A DNA stretch of 64,000 bases from Streptosporangiaceae bacterium (GTDB lineage: Bacteria > Actinomycetota > Actinomycetes > Streptosporangiales > Streptosporangiaceae): NCBI GenBank assembly GCA_019245115.1, contig JAFARZ010000011.1, forward strand, positions 20,023 to 84,022, given 5' to 3'. Shown here piece after piece: positions 18,991 to 27,655 of the stretch. The notes under the pieces were generated by a model. It was not told the DNA's origin and did not search any database. It was given only the letters and a program-made list of their open reading frames with translations. The position numbers were made by a program, and so were the translations under genes. Each line of letters starts with the position of its first letter. The stretch's first letter is position 1.

Positions 18991-19448
18991 CCACCAAGCC
19001 GCCGGGCGCGCGCACCATCGAGGAGATCCTCGCCGGCGCGCGCGCCCGGCTGCGGCGGCTGCCGCCCCGGGACGCCTTCGACGCTGCTGCCGACGGCGCG
19101 GTGCTCGTCGATATCCGGCCCGCCGCGCAGCGGGCGGAGCAGGGCGAGATACCCGGGTCGACGGTCATCGAGCGCAACCATCTGGAGTGGCGGCTCGATC
19201 CGGCCTGCGACGCGCGGCTGCCCTGGGTGTGCGGCTACGACCACCAGATCATCGTGTTCTGCGTGGACGGCTATACCTCCAGCCTGGCCGCGGCGTCGCT
19301 GCATGATCTCGGGCTCGCGCGCGCGACCGACATGATCGGCGGCTTCCGCGCCTGGACGGCCGCCGGCCTGCCGCACGCTCCGGCCAGCGCCCGTACCGTG
19401 GTCCTCGCCCCCGGCACGGCGGCGGCGTCGCCAGTGCCGCGCGCCTGA
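18975..19448 (+). CDS. Rhodanese-like domain protein
   Basis: VLVDIRPAAQRAEQGEIPGSTVIERNHLEWRLD, IIVFCVDGYTSSLAAASL (active-site Cys loop), DMIGGFRAW. Confidence 0.9.
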   Translation: MVSRLTTKPPGARTIEEILAGARARLRRLPPRDAFDAAADGAVLVDIRPAAQRAEQGEIPGSTVIERNHLEWRLDPACDARLPWVCGYDHQIIVFCVDGYTSSLAAASLHDLGLARATDMIGGFRAWTAAGLPHAPASARTVVLAPGTAAASPVPRA

Positions 19449-19456
19449 AGCTCAGC

Positions 19457-20083
19457 TCAGGGTTTGCCGTCGCGGGTGTCGAGCTGGGACAGGCCGTTCC
19501 ACGCCAGGTCGATGAGGCTCGTGGCCACCTGCTCCAGCCTGGGTTTGCGGGCGTCCAGCCACCATTGGCCGGTGAACGCGACCATGCCGACCAGCATCTG
19601 CGCATACAGCGGCGCGGCCTTGGCGTCCCGGCCGCGGGAGCTGAGGAAGTCGGCCAGGACGTACTCGACCTGGCCGGCGATGTCACTGAGCAGCGTGCCG
19701 TAGGTTCCGGTCGCCGACCCCGGGTTGGAGTCACGGACCAGGATGCGGAAGCCGTCGGCGTTGTCCTCGATGTACTTCAGCAGGCTGACCGCCGCCGCCT
19801 CGTACTTCTGCCGGGTGTTGTCCCCGTTGAGCAGCAGCGTGGTGGCCATCGTGAGCAGCCGCTCCACCTCGCGGTCCACCACGACGGCGTACAGCCCCTC
19901 CTTGCCGCCGAAGTGCTCGTAGACCACCGGTTTGGATACGCCCGCCTGTGCGGCGACCTCCTCGATGGAAGTTCCTTCGAACCCGCGCTCGGCGAACAGC
20001 CTTCGTCCGATATCCAGCAGCTGCTCTCGCCGTTCCTTGCCGGTCATTCGTTTGCGACCGGGCCTCTGGGTCTGAGAAGTCAC
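19457..20083 (-). CDS. TetR family transcriptional regulator
   Basis: GKERREQLLDIGRRLFAERGFEGTSIEEVAAQAGVSKPVVYEHFGGKEGLYAVVVDRE. Confidence 0.93.
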   Translation of the reverse strand: MTSQTQRPGRKRMTGKERREQLLDIGRRLFAERGFEGTSIEEVAAQAGVSKPVVYEHFGGKEGLYAVVVDREVERLLTMATTLLLNGDNTRQKYEAAAVSLLKYIEDNADGFRILVRDSNPGSATGTYGTLLSDIAGQVEYVLADFLSSRGRDAKAAPLYAQMLVGMVAFTGQWWLDARKPRLEQVATSLIDLAWNGLSQLDTRDGKP

Positions 20084-20090
20084 CGGTTAA

Positions 20091-21254
20091 TCATCGCGAC
20101 TCCGAGGACACCGCGCTACGTACACTGCCGCGTCGCCTCGTCATCGAACCGAGTTTCCTGGTCGCGGTGGCCGGACGCTTGGCGGCGAGCCTGTCCTCGT
20201 CTGGCCAGCGGACGTCATGGGCCCAGCCGAGCTTCTCGAAGGCCCAGATGACCCGGGCGCTGGGGTCGAGCTGGCCCTTGAGCGCACCGTGCCGGGCACA
20301 CGTGGGGTCGGCGTGGTGCAGGTTGTGCCACGATTCGCCGAACGAGGCGATGGCCAGCCAGGCGACGTTACGGGACTTGTCGCGAACCTCGAACTCCTCG
20401 CTGCCGAAGGTGTGACAGATCGAGTTGATCGACCAGGTGACGTGGTGCAGCAGCGCGACGCGGACCAGGCTGGCCCAGAAGAAAGCGGTCAGCGCGCCGT
20501 GCCAGGACATGCCCCACAGGCCGCCGATCAGCGCGGGTGCCAGCAGCGAGACCGCGACCAGTCCGGCGAACCAGTTGTCCACCCGCTTGATCCGCTTGTC
20601 CGCGAGCAGGTCGGGGGAGAACTTCTCCTGCGAGGTCTTGTTGGGGTCGAACAGCCACCCGATGTGCGCGTAGACCAGCCCCTTCGACAGGGCCTTCCAG
20701 TCGTCGCCGTACCGCCACGGCGAGTGCGGGTCACCCTCCCGGTCGCTGTACTTGTGGTGACGGCGGTGGTCGGACACCCACGTGATCACCGGGCCCTCGA
20801 TGGCCAGGCTGCCCGCGATGGCCAGCCACAGCCGCAGTCCGCTCCTGGCCTTGAAGGACTGGTGGGTGAAGTAACGGTGATAACCCACCGTCACGCCGAG
20901 CCCCGAGAACCAGTAAAAGGCCAGCGCGATGAGCACATCGTGCCAGCCCAGCCCCCAGCCCCACATCAACGGGATCGCGGCCAGCAGGGCCGCCAGCGGT
21001 ATCACGACGAACAGGCCGACAAGGAAGCGCTGGAACGTGCTGGTCGGCTCCTCTTCGAGGTCCGGACGGGCGCCGCGCTGCTGTGTTGAACTGGCCTGGG
21101 CCTTCGGCCGCTGTGCTGAATTTGCCTGGGCCTCCGGCCGCGGCGGTCTGCCGGTATCCCCGATGCCTTCGCCCAGCGTCGGCGCGGTCGATGTGATCGT
21201 GCTTTCGGCCGCGAACTCCGCGGCCCGGCGGACGGTGTCGGGGGTTGTGGTCAT
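20091..21254 (-). CDS. Acyl-CoA/fatty-acid desaturase (delta-9 type)
   Basis: Histidine boxes HRYFTH, HRRHHKYSD, HNLHH in a multi-TM protein. Confidence 0.92.
   Translation of the reverse strand: MTTTPDTVRRAAEFAAESTITSTAPTLGEGIGDTGRPPRPEAQANSAQRPKAQASSTQQRGARPDLEEEPTSTFQRFLVGLFVVIPLAALLAAIPLMWGWGLGWHDVLIALAFYWFSGLGVTVGYHRYFTHQSFKARSGLRLWLAIAGSLAIEGPVITWVSDHRRHHKYSDREGDPHSPWRYGDDWKALSKGLVYAHIGWLFDPNKTSQEKFSPDLLADKRIKRVDNWFAGLVAVSLLAPALIGGLWGMSWHGALTAFFWASLVRVALLHHVTWSINSICHTFGSEEFEVRDKSRNVAWLAIASFGESWHNLHHADPTCARHGALKGQLDPSARVIWAFEKLGWAHDVRWPDEDRLAAKRPATATRKLGSMTRRRGSVRSAVSSESR
21081..21140 (-). repeat. 30-bp intragenic repeat, two tandem copies in the desaturase N-terminus
   Basis: Minus strand: CGGCCGGAGGCCCAGGCAAATTCAGCACAG, then CGGCCGAAGGCCCAGGCCAGTTCAACACAG. 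Confidence 0.92.
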
Positions 21255-21296
21255 CGTGCTCCCTAGAGGTCTCTCGCCGGGCAGAGCCCGGTACGC

Positions 21297-21326
21297 TTAC
21301 GTAACCGTAGCCTACGGAACCGTAGG
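21297..21326. promoter_or_regulatory. Overlapping palindromes upstream of the desaturase; candidate TetR operator
   Basis: TTACGTAA, CCGTAGCCTACGG and CCTACGGAACCGTAGG, about 45-70 nt upstream of the desaturase start; a TetR gene is its downstream neighbour. Confidence 0.6.
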
Positions 21327-21565
21327 TTGCGCAAGGCCTCCCACATGAATTTCCGCAAATCGCCGCATGAATCCTGGATTCGCACGGGGATGCTCTGTCT
21401 CGGCATCCGAGACGACAGCTTGTGTCATGTCGCTCGTGGTCCGCTGGGCTGTCCCTGGCGCTACCCTTGATCGCCCGCGATATGCACCGGCAATGCGATC
21501 CAGGATCATGACCGGCCGCAGGCCGCCCCGGCCGACATGACTGCCCAAGCCTGGACAAAGGGGTG

Positions 21566-21637
21566 TTCCGGTGCCTGGACTCGAACCAGGACAACAGGGA
21601 CCAAAACCCTGCGGGCTGCCAATTACCCAACACCGGA
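21566..21637 (-). tRNA. tRNA-Gln (anticodon UUG)
   Basis: Reverse complement TCCGGTGTTGGGTAATTGGCAGCCCGCAGGGTTTTGGTCCCTGTTGTCCTGGTTCGAGTCCAGGCACCGGA; acceptor TCCGGTG/CACCGGA, anticodon arm CAGGG-TTTTGGT-CCCTG, T arm with GGTTCGAGTCC. Confidence 0.93.
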
Positions 21638-21741
21638 GTAAACGGTCAAAGGGCACAAGCAGTACGCCGCTCGTGCCGTCCAATTCCACGATACCGGTCA
21701 CCCCGTGCACGAGGCATCCGCGACGGCCCTCGCCCGGCCGG

Positions 21742-21813
21742 GACGGGCGCTACATCCGGCCCGGCGACGGGCGCTACATCCGGCCCGGCGACGGGCGCTA
21801 TGTCCGGCCCGGC
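21742..21813. repeat. 24-bp tandem repeat x3 (GACGGGCGCTACATCCGGCCCGGC)
   Basis: Direct reading; the third unit has TATGTC in place of TACATC. Confidence 0.95.
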
Positions 21814-22301
21814 GACGGGCCCCGGCTGGCCGAAGAGATGGTCGCTTATCGGACCGCTTTGCCAGGTTTGTCCGACCAACTGGCCGGCAAGGCCGCCCAT
21901 GCATCGGCTCCCTAGGTGTCGAGATTGCGCGAAAGGGACGAATCATGAAATGTCGGGCACGCATCGATGTCGCTGGAGCCGGACAAATCCCCGCCCAACG
22001 CTATGGATGGCGCCATCGTCGCGCTGAGGAGCGGGTGTGGGCGGTGCGCGGGCAGGCGGGTGCGGGGGCAGGCGGGTGCGGGGGATGCGAGGGGAGTGGG
22101 TATGGGGCGCGGACGCGGGGGTGGAATCGGGCGGAACTGGGTGCAAGCGGGTACTGTCGGTCAGGAGCCCGGATGGCGTCGCGCTGCTGGCCGTCGCGGG
22201 TGGTGGACGGGAGGAAACCACAGCCGTTCGGGATGATGGTCCTATAATTAGTTTGTTGATGCAAAACAAGTTATCTGAACGGGCTTGGGGGATAGCCGGG
22301 C

Positions 22302-24173
22302 ATGACCGTCGGGCCGCACTACAAGTGGATCGCGCTGTCAAACACGACGCTGGGCGTCCTGATGGCGACGATCAACCAGTCGATCGTGCTGATCGCGCTG
22401 CCGGATATCTTCCGCGGCATCGGCCTCAACCCACTGGGCCCCGGGAACACGAGCTACCTGCTGTGGATGTTCATGGGCTTCCTCGTGGTGTCCGCGGTGC
22501 TGGTGGTGTCATTCGGCCGCCTGGGCGACATGTTCGGCCGGGTGCGGATGTACAACCTGGGGTTCGCCATCTTCAGCGTGGCGTCCATCTTCCTGACGGT
22601 GACCTGGATGCACGGCACACAGGGTGCGCTGTGGCTGATCATCTGGCGGGTCGTGCAGGGCATCGGCGGCGCGTTCCTGTTCGCCAACTCCACCGCCATC
22701 CTCACCGACGCGTTCCCGGCCAGCCAGCGGGGCACGGCGCTGGGCCTGAACTCGATCGCGGCCATCGCGGGATCGTTCATCGGACTGCTGCTCGGCGGGC
22801 TTCTCGCCCCGTCCAACTGGCATTACGTGTTCCTGGTCTCGGCACCGATCGGTGCGTTCGGCACCGTGTGGGCCTACTTCATGCTGCGCGACATCGGTAT
22901 CCGCAAGCACGCGCGGATGGACTGGTGGGGCAACATCTTGTTCGGCGCCGGGCTGATCGCGATCCTGGTCGGCATCACCTACGGACTTCAGCCGTACGGT
23001 GGCCACGCGATGGGCTGGACCAGCCCGTTCGTGCTCTCGATGATGTTCGGCGGACTGGCGGCGCTGATCGTGTTCTGCTGGGTGGAGACCAGGGTCGCCG
23101 AGCCGCTGTTCCGGCTGTCGCTGTTCCGGATCCGGGCCTTCTGGGCGGGCAACACCGCCAGCCTGCTGATGGCGCTCGGCCGGGGCGGCATGCAGTTCAT
23201 GCTGATCATCTGGCTGCAGGGCATCTGGCTGCCGCTGCACGGATACAGCTTCAGCCAGACGCCGCTGTGGGCGGGTATCTACCTGGTGCCCGCCACCATC
23301 GGGTTCCTGGTATCCGCCCCGCTGTCCGGGATCGCGTCCGACCGGCTCGGCAACGCCAAGGCCTTCACCGCGGGCGGATCCCTCCTTACCGCGCTGAGCT
23401 TCGTATTCCTGATCCTCCTGCCGGTTGACTTCCCGTATTGGGTGTTCGCGCTGATCGTGGCGCTGAACGGGTTCGGCTCCGGGCTGTTCGTCTCGCCGAA
23501 CCGGGCGGAGATGATGAACGCGGTGCCGGCCAACTCGCGCGGCGCCGCGGGCGGCATGATCGCGACGTTCATGAACACCGCCTTCGTCCTGTCGATCGGG
23601 ATATTCTTCTCGCTGATGGTGGCCGGACTGTCGCGTTCCCTGCCCATAGCGATGTCTTCCGGTCTGACCGCCCAGGGCGTCCCGGCCTCGGCGGCTTCGT
23701 CGCTATCCCACCTCCCGCCGATCGGCGTGCTGTTCGCCGCGTTCCTCGGCTACAACCCGATGAAGCAGCTACTCGGACCGCTGCTCGGGCACCTGACGCC
23801 CGCGCACGCGTCCTACGTGTCCGGCCGGGAGTTCTTCCCGCACCTGATCACCACCCCGTTCCACGACGGGCTGGGCGTCGCGTTCGCGTTCGCCATCGGG
23901 GCCAACGTGCTCGCGGCCGTCGCCTCGCTGCTGACCGGCAAGCCCGGCCGTGGCTCCAACGCCCTCGGCACGGACGAGGGCGCTGGAGCCGAGCTGGCGG
24001 CGGCGCCGGATGGCCGCCGGTCTCCGGCCGGCGGAGGGAGCGAACTGAGCGAACTCGTCCCGCCCGAGGCGTCGGCACGAGAACGCGCGGTTCGCGAAGC
24101 AGCCGCACACGAGGCCGGAGCACGAGAGGTGACGGATCGCCGGCGGGGTGGATCGCAAATTCGTCGAGGGTGA
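22302..24173 (+). CDS. MFS transporter, DHA2/EmrB-QacA-like drug efflux family
   Basis: LDxTIVNxALP-like MATINQSIVLIALPDIF, FGRLGDMFGRVRMY, WRVVQGIGGAFLFANSTAILTDAFPASQRGTALGLNS. Confidence 0.92.
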   Translation: MTVGPHYKWIALSNTTLGVLMATINQSIVLIALPDIFRGIGLNPLGPGNTSYLLWMFMGFLVVSAVLVVSFGRLGDMFGRVRMYNLGFAIFSVASIFLTVTWMHGTQGALWLIIWRVVQGIGGAFLFANSTAILTDAFPASQRGTALGLNSIAAIAGSFIGLLLGGLLAPSNWHYVFLVSAPIGAFGTVWAYFMLRDIGIRKHARMDWWGNILFGAGLIAILVGITYGLQPYGGHAMGWTSPFVLSMMFGGLAALIVFCWVETRVAEPLFRLSLFRIRAFWAGNTASLLMALGRGGMQFMLIIWLQGIWLPLHGYSFSQTPLWAGIYLVPATIGFLVSAPLSGIASDRLGNAKAFTAGGSLLTALSFVFLILLPVDFPYWVFALIVALNGFGSGLFVSPNRAEMMNAVPANSRGAAGGMIATFMNTAFVLSIGIFFSLMVAGLSRSLPIAMSSGLTAQGVPASAASSLSHLPPIGVLFAAFLGYNPMKQLLGPLLGHLTPAHASYVSGREFFPHLITTPFHDGLGVAFAFAIGANVLAAVASLLTGKPGRGSNALGTDEGAGAELAAAPDGRRSPAGGGSELSELVPPEASARERAVREAAAHEAGAREVTDRRRGGSQIRRG

Positions 24174-24233
24174 GCGCTCTAGTAACCCCGTGATTGTCAC
24201 AAGCACGGGGTCTGATGCCCATGAATGTGACAT

Positions 24234-24385
24234 GGGTGTGGCTCCCTCAAAGTGACAGCCAGGTGCTGCTCCCTGGCCAGCGGCACCGATGGCACCATCG
24301 GGCACGCTCTAATAGCGCTACTGACCGGTTTGAGCGGCACCGATGGCACCACCGGCATGTTGCCCACTCTGGAGGAGCCGCACCC
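24234..24385. mobile_element. MITE-like non-coding element, copy A
   Basis: Imperfect TIRs GGGTGTGGCTCC.../...GGAGGAGCCGCACCC; near-identical to 39654-39804. Confidence 0.75.
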
Positions 24386-24654
24386 CCAGGCGACGGCGTC
24401 GGTGCTGATCTTGGCGGTAGGCTATTGGCCTGGCCGCCACCGAAGCTCGCCGTAACCTGCCGTCAACCTTCCGTCCACGAGGGGAACCGGGCGGTATCCT
24501 GCGGGTGAGAGGTGGGTAAACACCGTCCAGGGGACCGGGGGGAGGGTCCTCCGGTAAGCAATATTGAAAACCTTCCGTCCCCGAGATGCTGAACGCGGGG
24601 CCACTCCGTCAGTACCCCGAAGATATCGGCGCGATACCCGAGGAGACTAGCCGC

Positions 24655-26184
24655 GTGAGCGAACCTCGCCCGGTCGCTGTCATCGTCCTCGCCGCAGGTG
24701 AGGGCACGAGGATGAAGTCGCAGATACCGAAGGTGCTGCACCCCCTGTGCGGGCGCAGCATGCTGGGTCACGCGCTGGCTGCCGCGACGGAGCTGAGCCC
24801 CGAGCGCATGGTCGTAGTGGCCGGACATGGTCGTGAGCAGGTCAGCGACGAGGTGCGGCGGCTAGCGCCGCATGCCACCGTGGTCGTGCAGGAACGCCTG
24901 GGCGGGACCGGTCACGCGGTACGGATGGTTACAGAAGCCATCGGCGTGTTGCGTGGCGTCGTTGTCGTGACATATGGGGATATGCCGCTTTTGCGGGCCG
25001 AGACGCTCGCGGCGCTGGTCCGCGAGCACGCGCTAGCCGGCAACGTCGTGACCGTGCTGACCGCCAAGGTCGGCGATCCGTCCGGCTATGGGCGGATCAT
25101 CCGCGGAGCGGACGGCGTGCTGACCGAGATCGTCGAGCATGCCGACGCGACCGAGGAGCAGCGGGCGATCACGGAGATCAACTCGGGCTGCTACGCGTTC
25201 GACGGGGCGCTGCTCAGCGACGCCATCAAACGGGTCGCGACCAGCAACGCGCAGGGCCAGGAATACCTGACCGACGTGATCGCCATCCTCCGCGGCGACG
25301 GGTATCCCGTGGGTGCGGTGATCGCGGCCGACGCGGATGAGATCCAGGGCGTGAACGACCGCGTGCAGCTCGCGCAGGTGCGCGCGGTGCTCAACGGCCG
25401 GCTGCTCGAGCACTGGATGCGGTCCGGCGTCACGATCATGGATCCGGCTACGACCTGGATCGACGCCGACGTGACGCTGGGTCAGGACGCGACGATCCTG
25501 CCGGCCACGCACCTGGAGGGCCGGACCTCGGTCGGCGCGCGGGCGCGGATCGGACCGGGCTGCGTGCTGACCGACACGGTGGTGGGCGACGACGCCGTGG
25601 TTACCTACTCGGTCTCCCGGTCCGCTGAAATCGGTCCCGGCGCCAGCGCCGGGCCGTACGCCTATCTGCGGCCGGGCACCCGGATCGGCCCCGGCGCGCA
25701 CATCGGCACCTATGTCGAGCTGAAGAACGCCGTGGTCGGCGAGGGATCGAAGGTGCCGCACCTCACCTATGTCGGGGACGCGGACATCGGCGTGCACAGC
25801 AACATCGGCGCCGGCACGATCTTCGCGAACTACGACGGCGTCGCCAAGCATCACACCACCGTGGGCGACGGCGTCTTCATCGGCAGCGACACGGTCCTCG
25901 TGGCGCCGCTACAGGTCGGGGACGGCGCCTACACCGCGGCCGGTTCGGCCATCACCGAGGACGTCCCGCCGGGCACCCTCGCCGTCGCGCGCGGCAGGCA
26001 GCACAACTCCGAGGGATGGACGGAGCGGCGGCGTCCCGGCACCCGCTCGGCGGAGGCGGCCGCGCGGGCGCGGCAAGCGGCGGAGACGGCGGAGGCGGCG
26101 GAGACGGCGGAGGCGGCCGCTGGGCCGCTGGAAGCCGCGGCCCAGGACGATACCGGTAGCGCCGCGACCGACGAGGAGGCTTAA
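24655..26184 (+). CDS. glmU: Bifunctional UDP-GlcNAc pyrophosphorylase / glucosamine-1-phosphate N-acetyltransferase
   Basis: VIVLAAGEGTRMKSQIPKVLHPLCGRSMLGH, left-handed beta-helix hexapeptide repeats, GDGVFIGSDTVLVAPLQVGDGAYTAAGSAIT. GTG start chosen. Confidence 0.96.
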   Translation: MSEPRPVAVIVLAAGEGTRMKSQIPKVLHPLCGRSMLGHALAAATELSPERMVVVAGHGREQVSDEVRRLAPHATVVVQERLGGTGHAVRMVTEAIGVLRGVVVVTYGDMPLLRAETLAALVREHALAGNVVTVLTAKVGDPSGYGRIIRGADGVLTEIVEHADATEEQRAITEINSGCYAFDGALLSDAIKRVATSNAQGQEYLTDVIAILRGDGYPVGAVIAADADEIQGVNDRVQLAQVRAVLNGRLLEHWMRSGVTIMDPATTWIDADVTLGQDATILPATHLEGRTSVGARARIGPGCVLTDTVVGDDAVVTYSVSRSAEIGPGASAGPYAYLRPGTRIGPGAHIGTYVELKNAVVGEGSKVPHLTYVGDADIGVHSNIGAGTIFANYDGVAKHHTTVGDGVFIGSDTVLVAPLQVGDGAYTAAGSAITEDVPPGTLAVARGRQHNSEGWTERRRPGTRSAEAAARARQAAETAEAAETAEAAAGPLEAAAQDDTGSAATDEEA

Positions 26185-26186
26185 CA

Positions 26187-27164
26187 GTGACCGGCCTGGT
26201 GACGCAGAGCGAGAAGCGGCTGATGCTGGTGTCCGGGCGAGCCTACCCGGAGCTTGCCGTCGAGGTCGCGGACTGCCTCGGTGTAGAGCCGACGCCGAGC
26301 AAGCTGTACAACTTCGCGAACGGCGAGATCTTCGTCCGGTTCCTCGACTCTGTCCGAGGCTGCGATGTGTTCGTGCTGCAGAGCCACACCGCCCCGATCA
26401 ACGAGTGGATCATGGAGCAACTGATCATGGTCGACGCGCTGAAGCGGGCGTCGGCCAGGCGGATCACGGTGGTGGCGCCGTTCTTCGGCTACGCGCGGCA
26501 GGACAAGAAGAGCCGCGGACGCGAACCCGTCTCGGCCCGGCTGATGGCCGACCTGTTCCTGACGGCCGGCGCTGACCGGCTGATGGCGGTCGACCTGCAC
26601 ACCGCGCAGATCCAGGGATTCTTCGACGGGCCTGTCGACCACCTGTTCGCGCTGTCCATCCTGGCCACCTACATCGAGGGGAAACTGGACGTCAGCCAGG
26701 TCACCGTGGTGGCTCCGGATGCCGGCCGGGTCCGCGTCTGCGAGCGCTGGACCGACCGGCTCGGGTGCCCGCTGGCGATCATCCACAAACGCCGCGACCC
26801 GGATGTCGCCAACCAGGTGCGGATGTTCGAGGTGGTCGGGCAGGTGCGGGGACGCACCTGCATCCTGGTGGACGACATGATCGACACTGGCTCGACGATC
26901 GCCAAGGCGGCCGAAGCCTTGTTTGAACAGGGAGCGGAACGCGTGATCGCCACCGCGACGCACGGCGTGCTGTCCGGCCCAGCGGTGGACGTGCTGAAAA
27001 ACTCACGGATCAGCGAGGTCATCATCACCAATACGCTGCCGGTCCCCGAGGAGAAGCGGTTCGACAAGCTCACCGTGCTGTCCATCGCGCCGCTGCTGGC
27101 CAGGGCGATCAGCGAGGTATTCAGCGACGGCTCGGTGACCAGCCTCTTCGACGGTCAGAGCTGA
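26187..27164 (+). CDS. prs: Ribose-phosphate pyrophosphokinase
   Basis: FANGEIFVRFLDSVRGCDVFVLQS, FGYARQDKKSRGREPVSARLMADL, CILVDDMIDTGSTIAKAAE (PRPP loop). Confidence 0.97.
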   Translation: MTGLVTQSEKRLMLVSGRAYPELAVEVADCLGVEPTPSKLYNFANGEIFVRFLDSVRGCDVFVLQSHTAPINEWIMEQLIMVDALKRASARRITVVAPFFGYARQDKKSRGREPVSARLMADLFLTAGADRLMAVDLHTAQIQGFFDGPVDHLFALSILATYIEGKLDVSQVTVVAPDAGRVRVCERWTDRLGCPLAIIHKRRDPDVANQVRMFEVVGQVRGRTCILVDDMIDTGSTIAKAAEALFEQGAERVIATATHGVLSGPAVDVLKNSRISEVIITNTLPVPEEKRFDKLTVLSIAPLLARAISEVFSDGSVTSLFDGQS

Positions 27165-27209
27165 CCAGCGCGCCCATGGGGCCTCGCGGGGCCCCGCCCG
27201 TGGGGGCCC

Positions 27210-27256
27210 CGCGCGGCTCGCGCCCCCCAGCGCCCCCCAGCGAGCCGCGCGTTTTT
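27210..27256 (+). terminator. Rho-independent terminator after prs
   Basis: GCGCGGCTCG...CGAGCCGCGC stem followed by gTTTTT. Confidence 0.85.
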
Positions 27257-27655
27257 CATGGGCCCCACGCATCGGGCCGCCGCGGCCCCCTGCACGTCCC
27301 CCGCCTGGAGGCGCAGAGGGCCACGGCGACCGTCGTCCCCGCCCCCCGCCAGTGGTTCGGGAACGACGGCCATGGCGGCGAGTGGGCGGCCCTGGCAAGG
27401 CTGGTCCCCGCACCTTGGGCCAGGACCGCGCCCGCCGCGCCCACCCCGCTTGGCGGGCGGGCGTCTTTGAGCGCCGATCGGACGGCGCCCCCGTTGTGCC
27501 GTCCGTCTCGGCGGCTCGTCGTCGGCGTCGTCTTTGATCGTCTGTGTGCGAGTAATGCCATGTTGGGGTAGGACGTTTACGCGCCGATTGAGCCGTGGTT
27601 AAGTAGGCTCCGTGTACGGAAGGTAGTCAGCCCGGAAAGTGATTGGTCCCGATTA

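Noticed and set aside
20731-21633. 300-aa minus-strand ORF over desaturase and tRNA
   Set aside because: Out of frame with the desaturase histidine boxes and runs through tRNA-Gln.
21571-21915. 114-aa ORF with GDGRYIRP repeats
   Set aside because: Begins inside tRNA-Gln and owes its repeats to a 24-bp DNA tandem repeat; no supported start or family.
24480-24654. Known riboswitch class (e.g. c-di-AMP or glmS ribozyme) before glmU
   Set aside because: Could not match the conserved core of any class I know; left as a generic structured leader.
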